Shown here: one piece after another, positions 22,329-35,200 of the stretch | Numbering within the stretch: position 1 is the stretch's first letter | How the letters are laid out: each line of letters starts with the position of its first letter | Assembly: GCF_003590095.1 (NCBI RefSeq) | Contig: NC_039493.1 | Coordinates: forward strand, 7,440,001-7,504,000 | DNA from: Trichoplusia ni | Taxonomy: Eukaryota; Arthropoda; Insecta; Lepidoptera; Noctuidae | Direction of reading: 5' to 3' | Length of the DNA stretch: 64,000 bases | Program-made: the position numbers and the translations under genes | Notes under the pieces: model-generated | The model's input: only the letters and a program-made list of their open reading frames with translations | Told to the model about the DNA's origin: nothing | Database searches by the model: none

Positions 22329-24644
22329 TACATAGATAAATTACGAAATTAAATTTAAGCAGAATAATCACACCAGTCTAATAAAAGAACCAACAAGGTT
22401 CCTCTCTTTTATTGGTGTATTTAAACTTTCTTCATAAAGAAAAAGCAACAAAATCGCACAGAATAATGCTTTTGTTTGTAAGAAGGTGAAAAGAAACTCG
22501 GCTGTAATTGTTATTGTTCCTTTTTTAAGGCTTCGTATTAACGACCACAAAACTCCTAAAGGACGAAGTAAGATGGATTAGCCGTCTTAATACTCTAACT
22601 TTATTCGTATTTACGAACGGAAATGATATTGTTTAGAACGCACGGTTGATTACTTCCTTACAAATCTTTATGTAGGTAGCTTCCAGGAGCTCTAAGCATT
22701 GTTCGAAGAGTGTGACTTGATCGTTTAATTATATTGCTAGCTTCGTGTTGTTTTGAATATTTCCGTAGTGACCTTACCGATCATCCTTGCCCTACATGGA
22801 AGAACGCGAGTTTAGCGAATAGGAAGATTGTTGTGAGGTCGCACGCTCTACCTGTTATTTCAATGTTTTCTCTTTGTAAATTACAGATTTTATACAGAAT
22901 GTTACTGATTTCGAATAAGGAAATAATTAAAGAGGAGGTTAAATCGCCAAGAATATTTTAATAAGCGGCACGTCTAAAAATAAACAGTGATGTACTTTAA
23001 TGATGTTACGTATAAAAATCCAAAAAATTACGATCAAATCGTAATAGAATTGCGTTGCCAAATTTGTGGTTACATTAAGTACCTACCTGCATACCTGTGT
23101 TGGAGCGAGATGCTCTGATTCGCGCGTTACCACTGCCAGTTGTTACACAAGTGGCGCTTGCGCATAAAAAATAACTAATTTGAAAATTCACGGAAACATG
23201 CTATTAAAGTTATATTACTTGTTCTTAAACATTATTTTTGACGATAATTGGTAAAGTTTAAAAAACATAAGCAAGCGGAATGATGCAGTTACGTAAGTTT
23301 GATTGGCCTAGGACATAATACTTTATGTACCTACCCCGAAAGTAAACTGTTAAAGTAGCTGTTATAAGACACTTTAACTGTGGTCATTGTTACAAAAACA
23401 AATAAAAATATAATTAAATGCCTTTCTGCTATTTAAATTACAAGTTGAGCAGTTAAGGTAATTCATTATGAAAAATGATTCAGACAAAAATATTTCTTGA
23501 AACGACTGGGCCAAGTTTATCGCGGTTTTGTTGCCTCGAATGTTAATTTATTAGCGCCTATCTAACCTTGGGGATTCGGCTTTCTAGATTTTACTTTGAA
23601 TTACGTCAGTGATCTTTAATTTTGATGTTTGTTTTCGTTTCGTATTTGACACCATGTTTCACCCGCACCATACACTGTGCGATGTCTGGTATTAAGAGAC
23701 TACTTATATATGTATACGAGTTAAAATATTTATTTATATACTTTAACATCGCAGTGCCTACGCAAAGTCCAAGAATTCTAATAATATAACATTCATGTTT
23801 GATAAAACATAATATTTACACCACAATCAACAAACACAACGCAGATCAATAAATATATTTTTATTGATCGTGTTACTATAATAATACCAAACACGTTTCG
23901 ATAACTCCAAATAAGATTTATACAAGACCTTGTTCAGTCTCCATATCATCATTAATTTAACCCCCATTTACCACTAAGTGCTGAATAAAGTCGACGGACT
24001 TCCGCCATTATTTTCCGTCCTTCACCGCCTTCTGAACACATGACTCGGCCCATGCTCCACGCGGTTTACCCATTGATAAATATGCTTTTGCAAAAATACT
24101 GTTCAAGTTTCAAAGCATTTGGCAGGTATTAGAACTAGGTCACATTGTTTCCAACACAATAGCCTAAGCTGACCAAGCATAAGATACCTATTGTTTGTCG
24201 AATCTGGGTCTTCATATTTTACAAACGCTCATACAAATCATACAATAATATGTATACGGAAGTTAATAGCAAAACTAGGCATTCAATCCTTTGTGGCCTG
24301 AATACAAAGATGCTATCAAACATTAGGGGTAGGAAATTGTAGTAGAGCTAACTAATTATTGTAATAATAAGTTATATCTTAATATTCGACGCAATAAATG
24401 GTTATCGGCCTCGTCATATATCCGGAAAGTTGGCGGAAATATACATTAGTACTCAATTGTGAGTTGATTCATGAATTTTGATTGCTAATGAATATATAAA
24501 TCGTCGGTTAGTCTGTTGACTCATGGGTGTGGTGTGAAATTTCCTCGGCTAATGTTGTATCTACGTGTCTTGGAAAGCACTCGAGGTATTAGTGGCTTGT
24601 AACAAGTATTTATTGGTTTCGTAGAATCTCTTGTATGTATAGGT

Positions 24645-25240
24645 GTCATTTTGTCGTCAATCTGAGGGCACGGCAGTGCCCCTGCCAAGTCTCGAGCAAA
24701 ACGGGCACGGCCGTACCATCTTTTCTCGAAGCGATTCGCGGCTGTTTCGCCCCCCCTGTATCTTCGACGTGGACAAAGCTAGGAGTTTAGCTTTTCGGGG
24801 AATAATAGTAGGCATTAGAACAAGCTTAAGTTCGAAATTACATGCCAATTGAATTAATGGTTTAGGAGTTACGGTCGATCAAAGTTACACCATTTTGTCA
24901 CTCACTGACTCACTGACAGATCATCAAAAATCTAAGGTACTTCTAGCAGACTTAGAAACTTCAAATTTTGCACCAAGATAGGTCCTTAGCCACATATAAA
25001 GGAAAAATTATAAAAACATTAAAAAATTATATGCCATAGAAAACAATTTTATATTTGCGGTTTGGCAAGAACATTATGTATGGATTTTGACTGCATTGTT
25101 AACTTTGTTCGTTGTTTAAGTACCTATTCAATTGGATGAATACATACATAGAATAGAAAAGAATAATATAAATGTAATACACAGACTATCATTAATACAA
25201 ATTAATACATAAAATTCATAATTCATTAAATTAATAAAGC
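24645..25240. repeat. probable dispersed repeat, class unknown
   Basis: A sharp GC-rich block (24660-24770) with small inverted units ('gggcac' and 'gtgccc') passes into AT-rich sequence with repeated 'actcactgactcactgac' at about 24900. Open frames occur on both strands over the GC-rich part without protein-like character. The structure and my impression of similar blocks in moth genomes suggest a non-autonomous mobile element. No terminal repeats or target duplication were identified, so the boundaries are approximate. Confidence 0.3.
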
Positions 25241-25496
25241 TAAAACTCCATTGTATTGCGATAAATATTGTATGCGCGCTCGATAGATGGCGTTGTACGT
25301 GTCTGAATCGCGCTATGGTTTCGTTACAAAGCGCAGTCTAAGTAGTACTTCAGAATAATTCGATAATTTTCATTTGATAGCGCCACCTGTCTATGAAAAA
25401 CCATTTCGAAACTAAAAAATATTGTAGTGATAATTGATATTCGGAGAACTTTACGTGTTATTTAGTTTAGTTTAGCTATAGTTTGTAAGTTAGTAG

Positions 25497-25518
25497 ATAT
25501 ATATATGCATATATATAT
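25497..25518. repeat. AT-dinucleotide palindrome
   Basis: A (AT)n run interrupted by one GC step ('tatgcata') forms a perfect 22-bp palindrome. This is ordinary microsatellite sequence. Confidence 0.7.
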
Positions 25519-25676
25519 AAGTTTAAGCTTGTTTACATTAGAAGTAACGAAGTCTCAGAGAAGAAACAAAAGAGATAGAGATAGAGAATGGGTTCTAAGC
25601 AAAGCAGTAGCTGAAGTCCTAGAAATTATGACACCTAAAAAAAAAGAAAGAAATACACTTACAAAAAATAAATGAG

Positions 25677-26372
25677 ATCCCACCAAAAACATTAAATGTA
25701 AAAAAATGCCAAGTCTCTCGATGCAGTCTTTCCATCGTAAAAAGTTTTGAGATCTCATAGAAGCCAAGTCCTATTCAAAATATTTTGTAGTTATAAATCA
25801 ACATTTAGTAATTGTATCAATAGTTTTCTTTATATTATAATTATAGTGACTTGGCAATGAGCACAAATTAAAAGCTGCTTGATGCCTGGAATTATGTGCA
25901 AATGTTACTGACGAGACCAGTGATCAGATTATTTGTTATGTGTGAATCATGATGGTCACTACCGACTACATGCTCCAATACAATAATTAAGAATACCTTA
26001 CGGGCCATCGCTTTATGAAAGTAAATGAATCGAGAGTACACTAAGACTGACTGCCGTTGCCGAAATTCGGTTGGGACGACACGGATAAACCAAAAGAAAA
26101 TTAATTTTGTGATATTAATGTTTACGCATGCGGTGTGTGTAACTTTCAACTCCTACAAATATGCCGTTTTATTTGTTTCTTCTTGTGCTCATTGCCAAGT
26201 CACTATAATTATAATATAAAGAAAACTATTGATACAATTACTAAATGTTGATTTATAACTACAAAATATTTTGAATAGGACTTGGCTTCTATGAGATCTC
26301 AAAACTTTTTACGATGGAAAGACTGCATCGAGAGACTTGGCATTTTTTTACATTTAATGTTTTTGGTGGGAT
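25677..26372. repeat. 190-bp perfect inverted repeat with 316-bp spacer
   Basis: Left arm 25677-25866 and right arm 26183-26372 are exact reverse complements over all 190 bases, with no mismatch or gap. The spacer is 316 bp. Beyond both ends similarity stops abruptly (left flank 'aaatgag', right flank 'atattatt'), and no target-site duplication is obvious. Each arm contains three 'ccaagtc' or 'gacttgg' motifs, so an older inverted unit lies inside the arm. As the element lies in a probable intron of the plus-strand kinesin gene, the pre-mRNA would form a long double-stranded stem. It could be a fold-back or long-TIR transposon, a recent inverted duplication, or a hairpin siRNA locus. Confidence 0.9.
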
Positions 26373-26970
26373 ATATTATTACTTAATGTGTTGTCGGGGT
26401 ATTTATTTTGTATCCACTTTAGACTGTTTCGAGTGAAAGATTGTGACACAATATTTTAGTACCTTGCATATTATTTACATTGAACACTAACACAAGTGTA
26501 GTGTATTTAAGTAGTCTTTGACGTAAATAAAAAAAAAACTTTAGGGTTTAGTCAACGTTAGGTTCTTGAAATTTAAATTCTCTTACAGTTACTGCAGAAC
26601 GGTATTTCAACTCTGTAAGGCTAAATTTGCATTTCATTGCCACATGCCACACGATAGCTTAAAGTTAACTTATTGCACTTATTATATTAGTTTGTTCTGT
26701 AAAGCGGCTTTTGAAGGCATCCAAATGATTTATCTTTGAATGAACGATAAGTTTCCTAGAGCTATTTTAATTTACTGTGCTGTAATATGAAAGCGCACAT
26801 CGATATGCGAAATGCTAACGCTATCGATAGGAAACAGATTCAAATAATGTATCAAAAAGGGTTCACATAAATTCAGAAGTAATATCGCATTGAAGCAAAC
26901 ATCAATTCATAAAATCGGTGTGAAAATATCCAGAATATATTTCCTACTACAAAGCTGGAAAACTCTTATA

Positions 26971-27336
26971 TTATTGAAGGACCGTACACGCTGTTAGCAT
27001 ATTTGATGCACGTGAAACTACAATACAACAAGAATATTCAGCAGCGTCCATATGAAGTGTATCTCCCATTTCCCAGATGGTGTCCGTAACCGTTACAGTT
27101 CCACCGTTCCGCGCCACTCCGTAAAGCTGGGATACACCGTCAGTTTCCACAATGCATGTCCCATTTGAAACTCCGCAAGTCTCAGATAGTTTTGTGCTCA
27201 ATTCTTTTGAAAGCCGTTTACGTCTCCCTCCTGTATTTTGCACGACTATTTTTGGCCTCAGCGTTTTCAATTCCATCTTGCATTCGGGGCGAGCCCGTTT
27301 TCCATGACATTGGAATTTAAATGAAATGTGCTTGTG
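26971..27336 (-). CDS. unidentified ORF, minus strand
   Basis: I do not recognise the product. The frame is open from about 27336 to TAA at 26971. The first ATG is at 27274-27276, giving 101 residues, and about 20 more codons are open upstream. The peptide has a basic, cysteine-containing start (CHGKRARPEC), then GGRRKRLSKEL and a beta-rich second half (GGTVTVTDTIWEMGDTLHMD), with no low-complexity bias. Codon first positions are rich in G and A, as in real genes. There is no signal peptide or obvious splice acceptor upstream and no AATAAA just after the stop. It lies antisense in the kinesin intron. It could be a retrocopy, a piece of a mobile element, a nested gene or chance. Confidence 0.33.
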   Translation of the reverse strand, partial: HKHISFKFQCHGKRARPECKMELKTLRPKIVVQNTGGRRKRLSKELSTKLSETCGVSNGTCIVETDGVSQLYGVARNGGTVTVTDTIWEMGDTLHMDAAEYSCCIVVSRASNMLTACTVLQ

Positions 27337-29228
27337 TTTATATTATTGTTAACATTGTTTAATGCGTCATTTGTTGAGTATTAATCTTACTGTTGGATAA
27401 TATGAATCATTTATTTTCACTTAATATTCTATCGCGTCCATCCTGCTATTCTTGTAATGTTCATACGATATTGTTGTATGTAGTTTCTTATATCAAGCAT
27501 GTCATGACTCTGACTGGTCTTAAAATACCAATTCAAATTCGCTACAAATAAGTATTTTTAATTTGCTCCTTAAACTTTGTGCTCCGAAAGTGTCACTAGA
27601 GTGAAACAATTCAACCTCCAGGTGTTACAGAACAAACTTTTTGTATATCATGTCCATTATATGGTCTGTGCATTTTATCCACTAAATAAAACATGAAATG
27701 GGAGCTATAAAGCGCAGTCCACCTGCATTATGCAAATCGGTGTTGGTAAGTTTGCCGCAAAATTAGTTTCTTACGTCGAAAACTTTAAAAGTATTACTAT
27801 TAAATGTGTTTTCGTGGGTTAAAGATGACGTAAAAGTTTATTTGTTGGTTTAGTTATGTACAACGATGTTAGCGTAATTTTATGTCGAAATTCGGTCTCG
27901 GCCTTCAATGTTAGTTGTCGACTGTGTTGTATCTTATACCACGAAATCATTATTCGCGTATTGTCTGGTTTCTGTTACTGTACGGCTGTTTTTTATTTGT
28001 TTCCCGTTTTATCAATATTTTATCTGTTTTTACCTCATTCATTACAGATTACTTATCAACATTTTTATTTCTGATGTGTCAATATCGCTTGAGGCAAAGA
28101 ACCCCAGGTCATTGATCTATTTGCGAAGCTATTATACGTTTTTTTTATGCCAACTTCTTCAATCTTGTTACATAAAAACTTTATGAACTCCCGTCCGTAG
28201 TGTTGTAAAATATCGTTTGATTTGTTGTTAAAATGTTTGTTTTGAGCGTTATCAGGATATTTTCATGGCCGCGGGAGCTTGCGATAACCATTTTTGTTTC
28301 ATTAAAATAGATAACGAATCTGGCCTGTCCTTCAATTTCTTATCAAGTATATAATCGACGTATAGATTCAAATGTACCTTGATTCTTAACATTTCATATG
28401 CAGTTAGATCCAAGGTGGATTACTTTATTAAATTATATTTAAGACAATAAGCCACTTAGGCGTTTTTAGGGCAAGGCAATGCTCCTAATATTATCGAGTT
28501 CGATACGGATATATGACTTGTTCCGCAAAATACCAATGATTCATCAATATTCTACCAAGTACTTATCGCTTCAATGCAACTGGATCATCTTTCCCTTTGT
28601 TAGATAATGTAATTATTTGTATATTTAGTTTTAGTCATATTCGATTTTGCTCTAGTCATGGCAATCATTTGTTCGGAATGCGTTGTGGTGTTTTAATCAG
28701 GGGAAGTCCACCAAAAGGTCATTGCTCTGAACTATCTTCCATGGTCATGTATTACAACATCATTACTGTTTAAAATGATTCAATTAGTAAATTATGATGG
28801 CGCTTTTTTCCCGGTGACTTCCCCATCTTTTTATGATAGACAATCATCGATTCCATAATGAATAGTTAAGTGTCGGTGCGTGTGGTACGATCCGACACGC
28901 GATTCGTCGTCGGTCGTATCGATTGACCCAAATGTAGTTTTTGTCGTAACTTTACGTGTTGTTATTGGCCACTACGTCTGATCGGCACTAATAATATGAT
29001 TTATATGAAGCTTCTTTGTTTTAAGATTCCGAAAACTGACTCCATCCAATACTAAAAAAATAGTTTCATGTTTATAATCGCAGCAAATGTCTATCAAAGG
29101 TTTGATGTTTAATATTTATTTTAACAACCATCAAAACTTTGGCCGCAAATAAAGTTATTCCTTTACCCTTTCATTTTACTGACAATCTGTGTCCGACGCT
29201 TCGTTGGCACGTTTTAAATTCTGTCAGG

Positions 29229-29268
29229 CCGGGATGTTGCCACACGTGTCCATGTAACAACATCCCGG
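29229..29268. repeat. 11-bp inverted repeat
   Basis: Arms ccgggatgttg (29229-29239) and its exact complement (29258-29268) flank an 18-bp centre containing the E-box-like 'cacgtg'. The GC-rich arms stand out from the AT-rich intron. Function unknown. Confidence 0.55.
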
Positions 29269-32200
29269 GTTAGACACGGACTAGCAATGTGTTGCGCATG
29301 ACTAATATTCCGGTTAAACCCTCTAATTAAGCTTAACATGCTCATGTTCATGACACGAGGGGTCGAGTTCGCACTTGTGAGCTGTGATCGTGTCCTTAGG
29401 CTACCTAAACCTTCATAGTTACCACCAAAATGACTTCATTCTACTTGTTATTGGACCTTTGCTTTTCGAAACAATCTTGTGCATATATACATGAGGTTGT
29501 ATTTTGGAAGTTACTGCTTTATTTTATACTCGGGTAGTGCTCCCAAAAAGGGTTATTGTTGACATATACTTTGCGTTAATTTATATGTTTGAATGATCAA
29601 CATGTATCGGGTTTTGTGTGTCTGGGGTATACAAACTCTTTTCAACAAAATTTATTTTATTGATCTGTGTTGCTTCATATTGTCGTGCATAAAATAATGT
29701 AAAAAAAACAAGTGAACGATTATGTTTCTTTGACTGACGTAGATGGCTACTAAAAGCGTAAAATTAAAATAAGAAAGGTGCCACGAATCGAAGTGAAATA
29801 AGTACTCATGCAAATTGTCACAATTTTTGTAAAATGCATTGGCAGCTGAATCAATAAAGTTAATCATACAATTTTCGATGGTTGTTATGCTGTCAAATGA
29901 TCACTCATCTATATTTTTAAACATTTTTCTTGTAATAAATACGAATATCAATATTTTAAAATATTGTTTACACTGACCAGGAAGTAAGAGTTTACAGACC
30001 AGCAAACCAGCAAAAATATTTTTAACTCCAGCTGTGGCTAACACCACATTGATAAGAGTTTTAGCTTAATAATAAATTTAAACCAATTATTTTTAAGCCT
30101 CTTACTCTTAGGTTGGCGGGGTATGAAACTTCTATTGCACGGTTTCACATACGAAAGTTATGAATTAGTAGAAAATAATTAACTAGTTAGCCTTTTTGGT
30201 TAATCTTTAAAGGTTAGCTATATCATGATCTACAATTTGTTTAACCGTGACCGAAGTAATTAGCAAAACTTGTTATTTGACCTATTATTTGAAAATGCTA
30301 CCGCATTTCCGTACTCAGTACGTACGTTAACACAATAATTGTGTTTCCGTGACTTTAAACTATTTCGTTTTTGTTTACATTAAAGGTTTTTACAATTTTC
30401 ACTATTGGCAGCCTTTTTGCCTAGTGTAACATAATCTTGATTCTCCGTCCTAATGCCTAGGATTCTTTCTACTCTTGGCATTGTGGTTATATCTTCCACT
30501 AAAAGCTATAAACCAACAAAGAGGACACATTTAACACCCTCTACTTTTGCACGTCCTTTATCTGACGCCTTTGCGTAGTATCTAGTAGTCTTTGCTTTAT
30601 TTTGTTCTTGGATTGCGTAAGAATCGTAAGAAAATCTCTGTCTCTGTCCGTCTCTGTCGTCTAGAAAAGAAAACGCTGATTTCCTACCAGTCGAAACAAG
30701 CTGCTTCTCAATTCTTTTAATTGTGGCTTTGCAATTTACCTCCGTAATTTAGCCTCAAGATGGTATTAATAAAGAGAACCTCATTAACTGAAGTAGGTTT
30801 TATAACCATTCCTGTGATATACACTGTTTAACTTAGTCTCCCTACCGCGCAGCAATCTTGCATTTTTTCCCTAAGAACTCGGCTTATACGCCTTGCCGTT
30901 CGTGATTTCCCGAGGACCTCTAACAATCTCTTTGTGCACGACCTCATTTTGTGTTGAATGCTCGCTTTTAATAGAGCCACCAAGACGCTGTCGGATAAAC
31001 ATCTACAGATGTTGCCCAAGTTTGTCTATGAGTATTTTTAGTTTGGTATGTTTTGCATAAGACGTTGTTTCACAATTTCCTCCTTCAGCCGCGGATGTTA
31101 TTGTAAATATGTTTGTTTATTTAGATTTTTCCATGAAGTGTTCTTCCGCATCAGTTAGGTACAAGTGGTTGCTAGTAGTTATTGCATTAAATGCGCAACT
31201 GTAAGACGGACTTTAGTTAGAAAAAGTATTAGTAGAGCCAAGGCCGCCTTAAATTGTTTTAAAAATACAAAAGGAATTCTTTCAATTTGAAGTTTCTCTT
31301 AAAGAAAAGAGACTAATTACATTACGTGAAGTAGCAAACTGTAACAATTTACTGTCTTTGCTCTACTAACAAAGCCTGCTGTATTCACGAATGAGATTAG
31401 TATTCTATTAAGGCACAATTTTCTATTTTACTTTGTTCATTTTGTATTTACGTCGAGCCTCTGGCGATAGTAGGTCTGTCAGTGGTAAATTAATTGTAAC
31501 TTAGCTGATCTTTGACACAAAAAACCTACCCTGTCTTTAATCAGTGACGTAATAAGCGTGACAAAATAGAAATTCGATCTTAATCTTATCCTTACTCTTA
31601 GTCTTGACATGTATATGTATTCAACTAAATTATGTAGAGCAATTGTGATTACTAATCTATTCTACATAAGCATCGTGACATTAAAGAGACTACCTAATGA
31701 GAGCGAATGAAATAGCTATATCTATATAAACGTTTCCTTTGTTGCTATTATAATAAAACTCATGTCCCTTTGTTGTTTGTTCCTACATATTTACACGAGG
31801 AACTCGAATGGAATCCAAATAGGTTCTTGAATGAACTGACGATACGGGCGTCTTCGGCATACTTCTGATTGTCTTTAGATGTGAGCACTGAATTAATTAC
31901 TTTGTAGATAGTGAAGTACGTGAGCGCAATTCGGTCACATCTTCCAAGCTAGTCACTCTCGATAATGATCAAATTAACCGTTTTGATGAACTAATATATC
32001 ACTGTCGTGCCTTATTTGTTATAAATAAGAACGCTTTGTTTGTTTTTAACATGTCTTTAGATCGGTTAGTAGACGGTACTTCGTAGTCTGTTATCGAACA
32101 CAAATTCTGCGTAATAATGTAGCTATAGGTTAGTTTAATGTTGAATAGGTCATTTTAATCTTTAGAGCACACATTTCAAATCTCTAGTGTATTAGGATTT

Positions 32201-35200
32201 ACTATAATTGTACACACAGGTTTAATATTTAGGTTGTGTTTGACAAAATTTTGGGAGAAAATCAAAATTTTGCTAAGCAACGTTAATATTTACTTAACAA
32301 TATTCATTCGTTAAACATATTTGTGTTTAAGTTTAAAACCTAATTTGCTTTATTTTCAAAATGTAGTAATAAAATACTGCTTGGATAATTATTGTGGTGC
32401 ACTGGTAGTTGGATGTATGTTTACACCAGTTTTGTTACATTACAGCATCTCATTACTGTGATTAAATAAATTAGACTGAAAGTAGTCGAGTCACGCAATC
32501 ATATTATTAACAACAGGGGTATCTATTTCAGTTCTATATCATTCGATGGACTCATCTGTAATCATACAACATCTGTGAAATATGTTATGATACCTAAGGT
32601 CATAAATTACCTCATACAGTAATCCCATTAAGTAGAAAACCCATTTCGAACGATTATACGTTTGCAAATTCCTGCGGATACTTCAAGAGGAAATCTTGAT
32701 TAGCAAACAATAAATCGACATTGTAATCTCGTTAATAGTAGACCCTTGTTCATTTCCGATGTAACGCGCTTGATCTCTAAGAAGATTTGCGAGTTGAAAC
32801 CGAAAAGCCATTGGATTTAGGCGGTAACAAATATCACTTGATTTCCTTTAATGTCATTTTGAATACTGATTTGGTTATTACCGTTCTAAAACATTTTTTG
32901 TATAGATCTTATTCGTTTTACATTTTGGCGATGAGCCGTTGTATTCATTTATGTGTAGTCTGTTTTTATTGGTGATTAATTGGGTAATTGAATCCAAAAG
33001 TATCGGAAACCGTTGTATTTTTTTGTTTTATAGAGATAATAAAAAATAACACTTAAATTTTTCGTTATGTGTGTTTTATTACTATTTTTTGTGGAAATAC
33101 ATGATCAAATAAATAAATAAGTAATTAGGTTAAAATCTCGTGGGACCTCCCTTTACAGTACACTTTTTTAACGACAAGTGACGTTATTAGCCTCTATTTC
33201 CATCCTTGGAGCTTACTTGCACTATTGACAGCTTCGTAAAACCTGATGATGCTAAAACCAGCCCTTGAATTAGAACACAATTCAGTATTGTTATTGAAAG
33301 CATATTAAAGCTATTAATCTTTAATCCTTAACGGTGTAAAGCGGTTAAAACCCGAACTAGACCCACGTTTGGTTGACGTACATTTATTAGGAAACTTAAT
33401 ATTTGAATAGTAAGGTGACTGGCACGATTTGATAAACGTCCGTGAAGGCAACGGTTTTCCATACGAAACAAGATTGAACAGACAATTTGACATTGACGGT
33501 AATTAATGACACTGTCAAGTCTTGTTAGTACAATCTAACCATGTTATAATAAGGTTTTCGCCATATAATTTGTAAAAGAAATGTTACGCAAGAAGACTCA
33601 TAGTTAAAAGACGTTCGTTTGATGTTCTACAAGTACTATCGTTTTCGTTTAATACGTCGCTCAGAGAATTCTCCGACAAGCCTGTTACATGCCATTATTG
33701 TTAAATTTGCTGTTAGCTTTGTATTCCAAATTCGAAATCCCTTTTTGTAGGAATATCGACCTAATTGCATTACTTGAGCCTAGGGGGTAGAGTGGGTTGC
33801 GTTGGGGATGTAGGGATATAGAGAATTGTTGTGATCAAGACGTCGCGACGATCGCGTAGCCTCTCGTTTTGAAGGTAAAATAAATATGTTTCTACAGTTG
33901 TACCACTCCATAGATTGGGGATTCTAAGTCCTCATGTGTGAGTTACTTGCGATTTTATGTGCAGTACGTGAGCAGAGTAGGAACTAGTAACCGATATTAC
34001 AACTCTCGTAAATCTCGGATGAAATATATTGAAAGCTACGGCCAGCACCGTTCTGACGTCCTAATTTCGTTTATGCTCCGAACAACAATCGCATAAATAG
34101 AAAAGTTTTATTTTTAATTTTCTTGAATGGTTTTCCGAATCGGAATAGAACTATTGGCTAACAAAAGTTGACGTAAAACGTTTTATGGAAATTGCGCAAG
34201 CATACCTAAATAGTTAAATCTGTGCGGTAGTTTTGGAATTTGCTTGGAATATCGGAAATGCCGTGGGTTCATATGATTTATGTTTGGTGATAGTTATATC
34301 GGTGGGCTAAACACCCACGCACGGCTCATATCTAACGAGGAGCCATAACATTAGTCGTGATAGTAGTTTGATACATTGTATCGATTAGAACATTGTTGGA
34401 AAAAAATGTAGTAAACTAAAGTAAATCAAGGGAGACGATCTCAATTAATAGTCTGTGTTATTAGGTATTTATCATGTTATATCAAAGCAGCCTAAAAATA
34501 AATAATGATATTAGTTTTATCTATCACAGTGCTACACGAGATTCCTTAGATCAATTTTGTGCACCAGTAAATAAAATAGGGAATATCTATTCCTTGCGCC
34601 TTCTAACTTCTACGATGCCGAGAGCGTATCTTAGTTAACATGCAAGATAGGTGCTCCATTAATCTTGATTATGTTCCCACATAATTAACCCAAGGTATTG
34701 TATTAGGCTTACGATGAACGTCGTTACATTTGTAGGTAAATGTAACTAATTCAGATAAAGCTAGCTAAACTATTCATTAGGTCCCCTCGGCCCAGGTTCG
34801 CGGTCACACGGAATTATTTATAAGGAACCCGGGTAGGGTAGCCATAACTCCGCTGTTGGCAGATTAATATCCTTTCAGGTTAATTTTGTTAAGTGAATAT
34901 AGGAAATGGATCTAATGTATTCAGAGCCAAAATGGATTTCGGAGGAATAATTGCTGTTACGTAAAACCAGTTATATTAATGAATGAAACAAATAGACGAA
35001 TGGCTAAATCAAACTCAATACAAAAACAAAACTAAATACTTTTTTATTACAAATAAATAAATAACACGACAAAAAAAAAACACAACCAAAACCGGTTATT
35101 ACATAACGTGGGCCCGATATCTCGCTGAAGAACAGATTTTTTCCATTTCCTTTTTTGCTGCGATATACAAATCAAGGCACTCATCGATCTACATGTCATT

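Noticed and set aside
24643..24852. Overlapping ORFs on both strands in a GC-rich block
   Set aside because: Both frames are open simply because the block is GC-rich. Neither peptide looks like a protein, and the block resembles a dispersed repeat.
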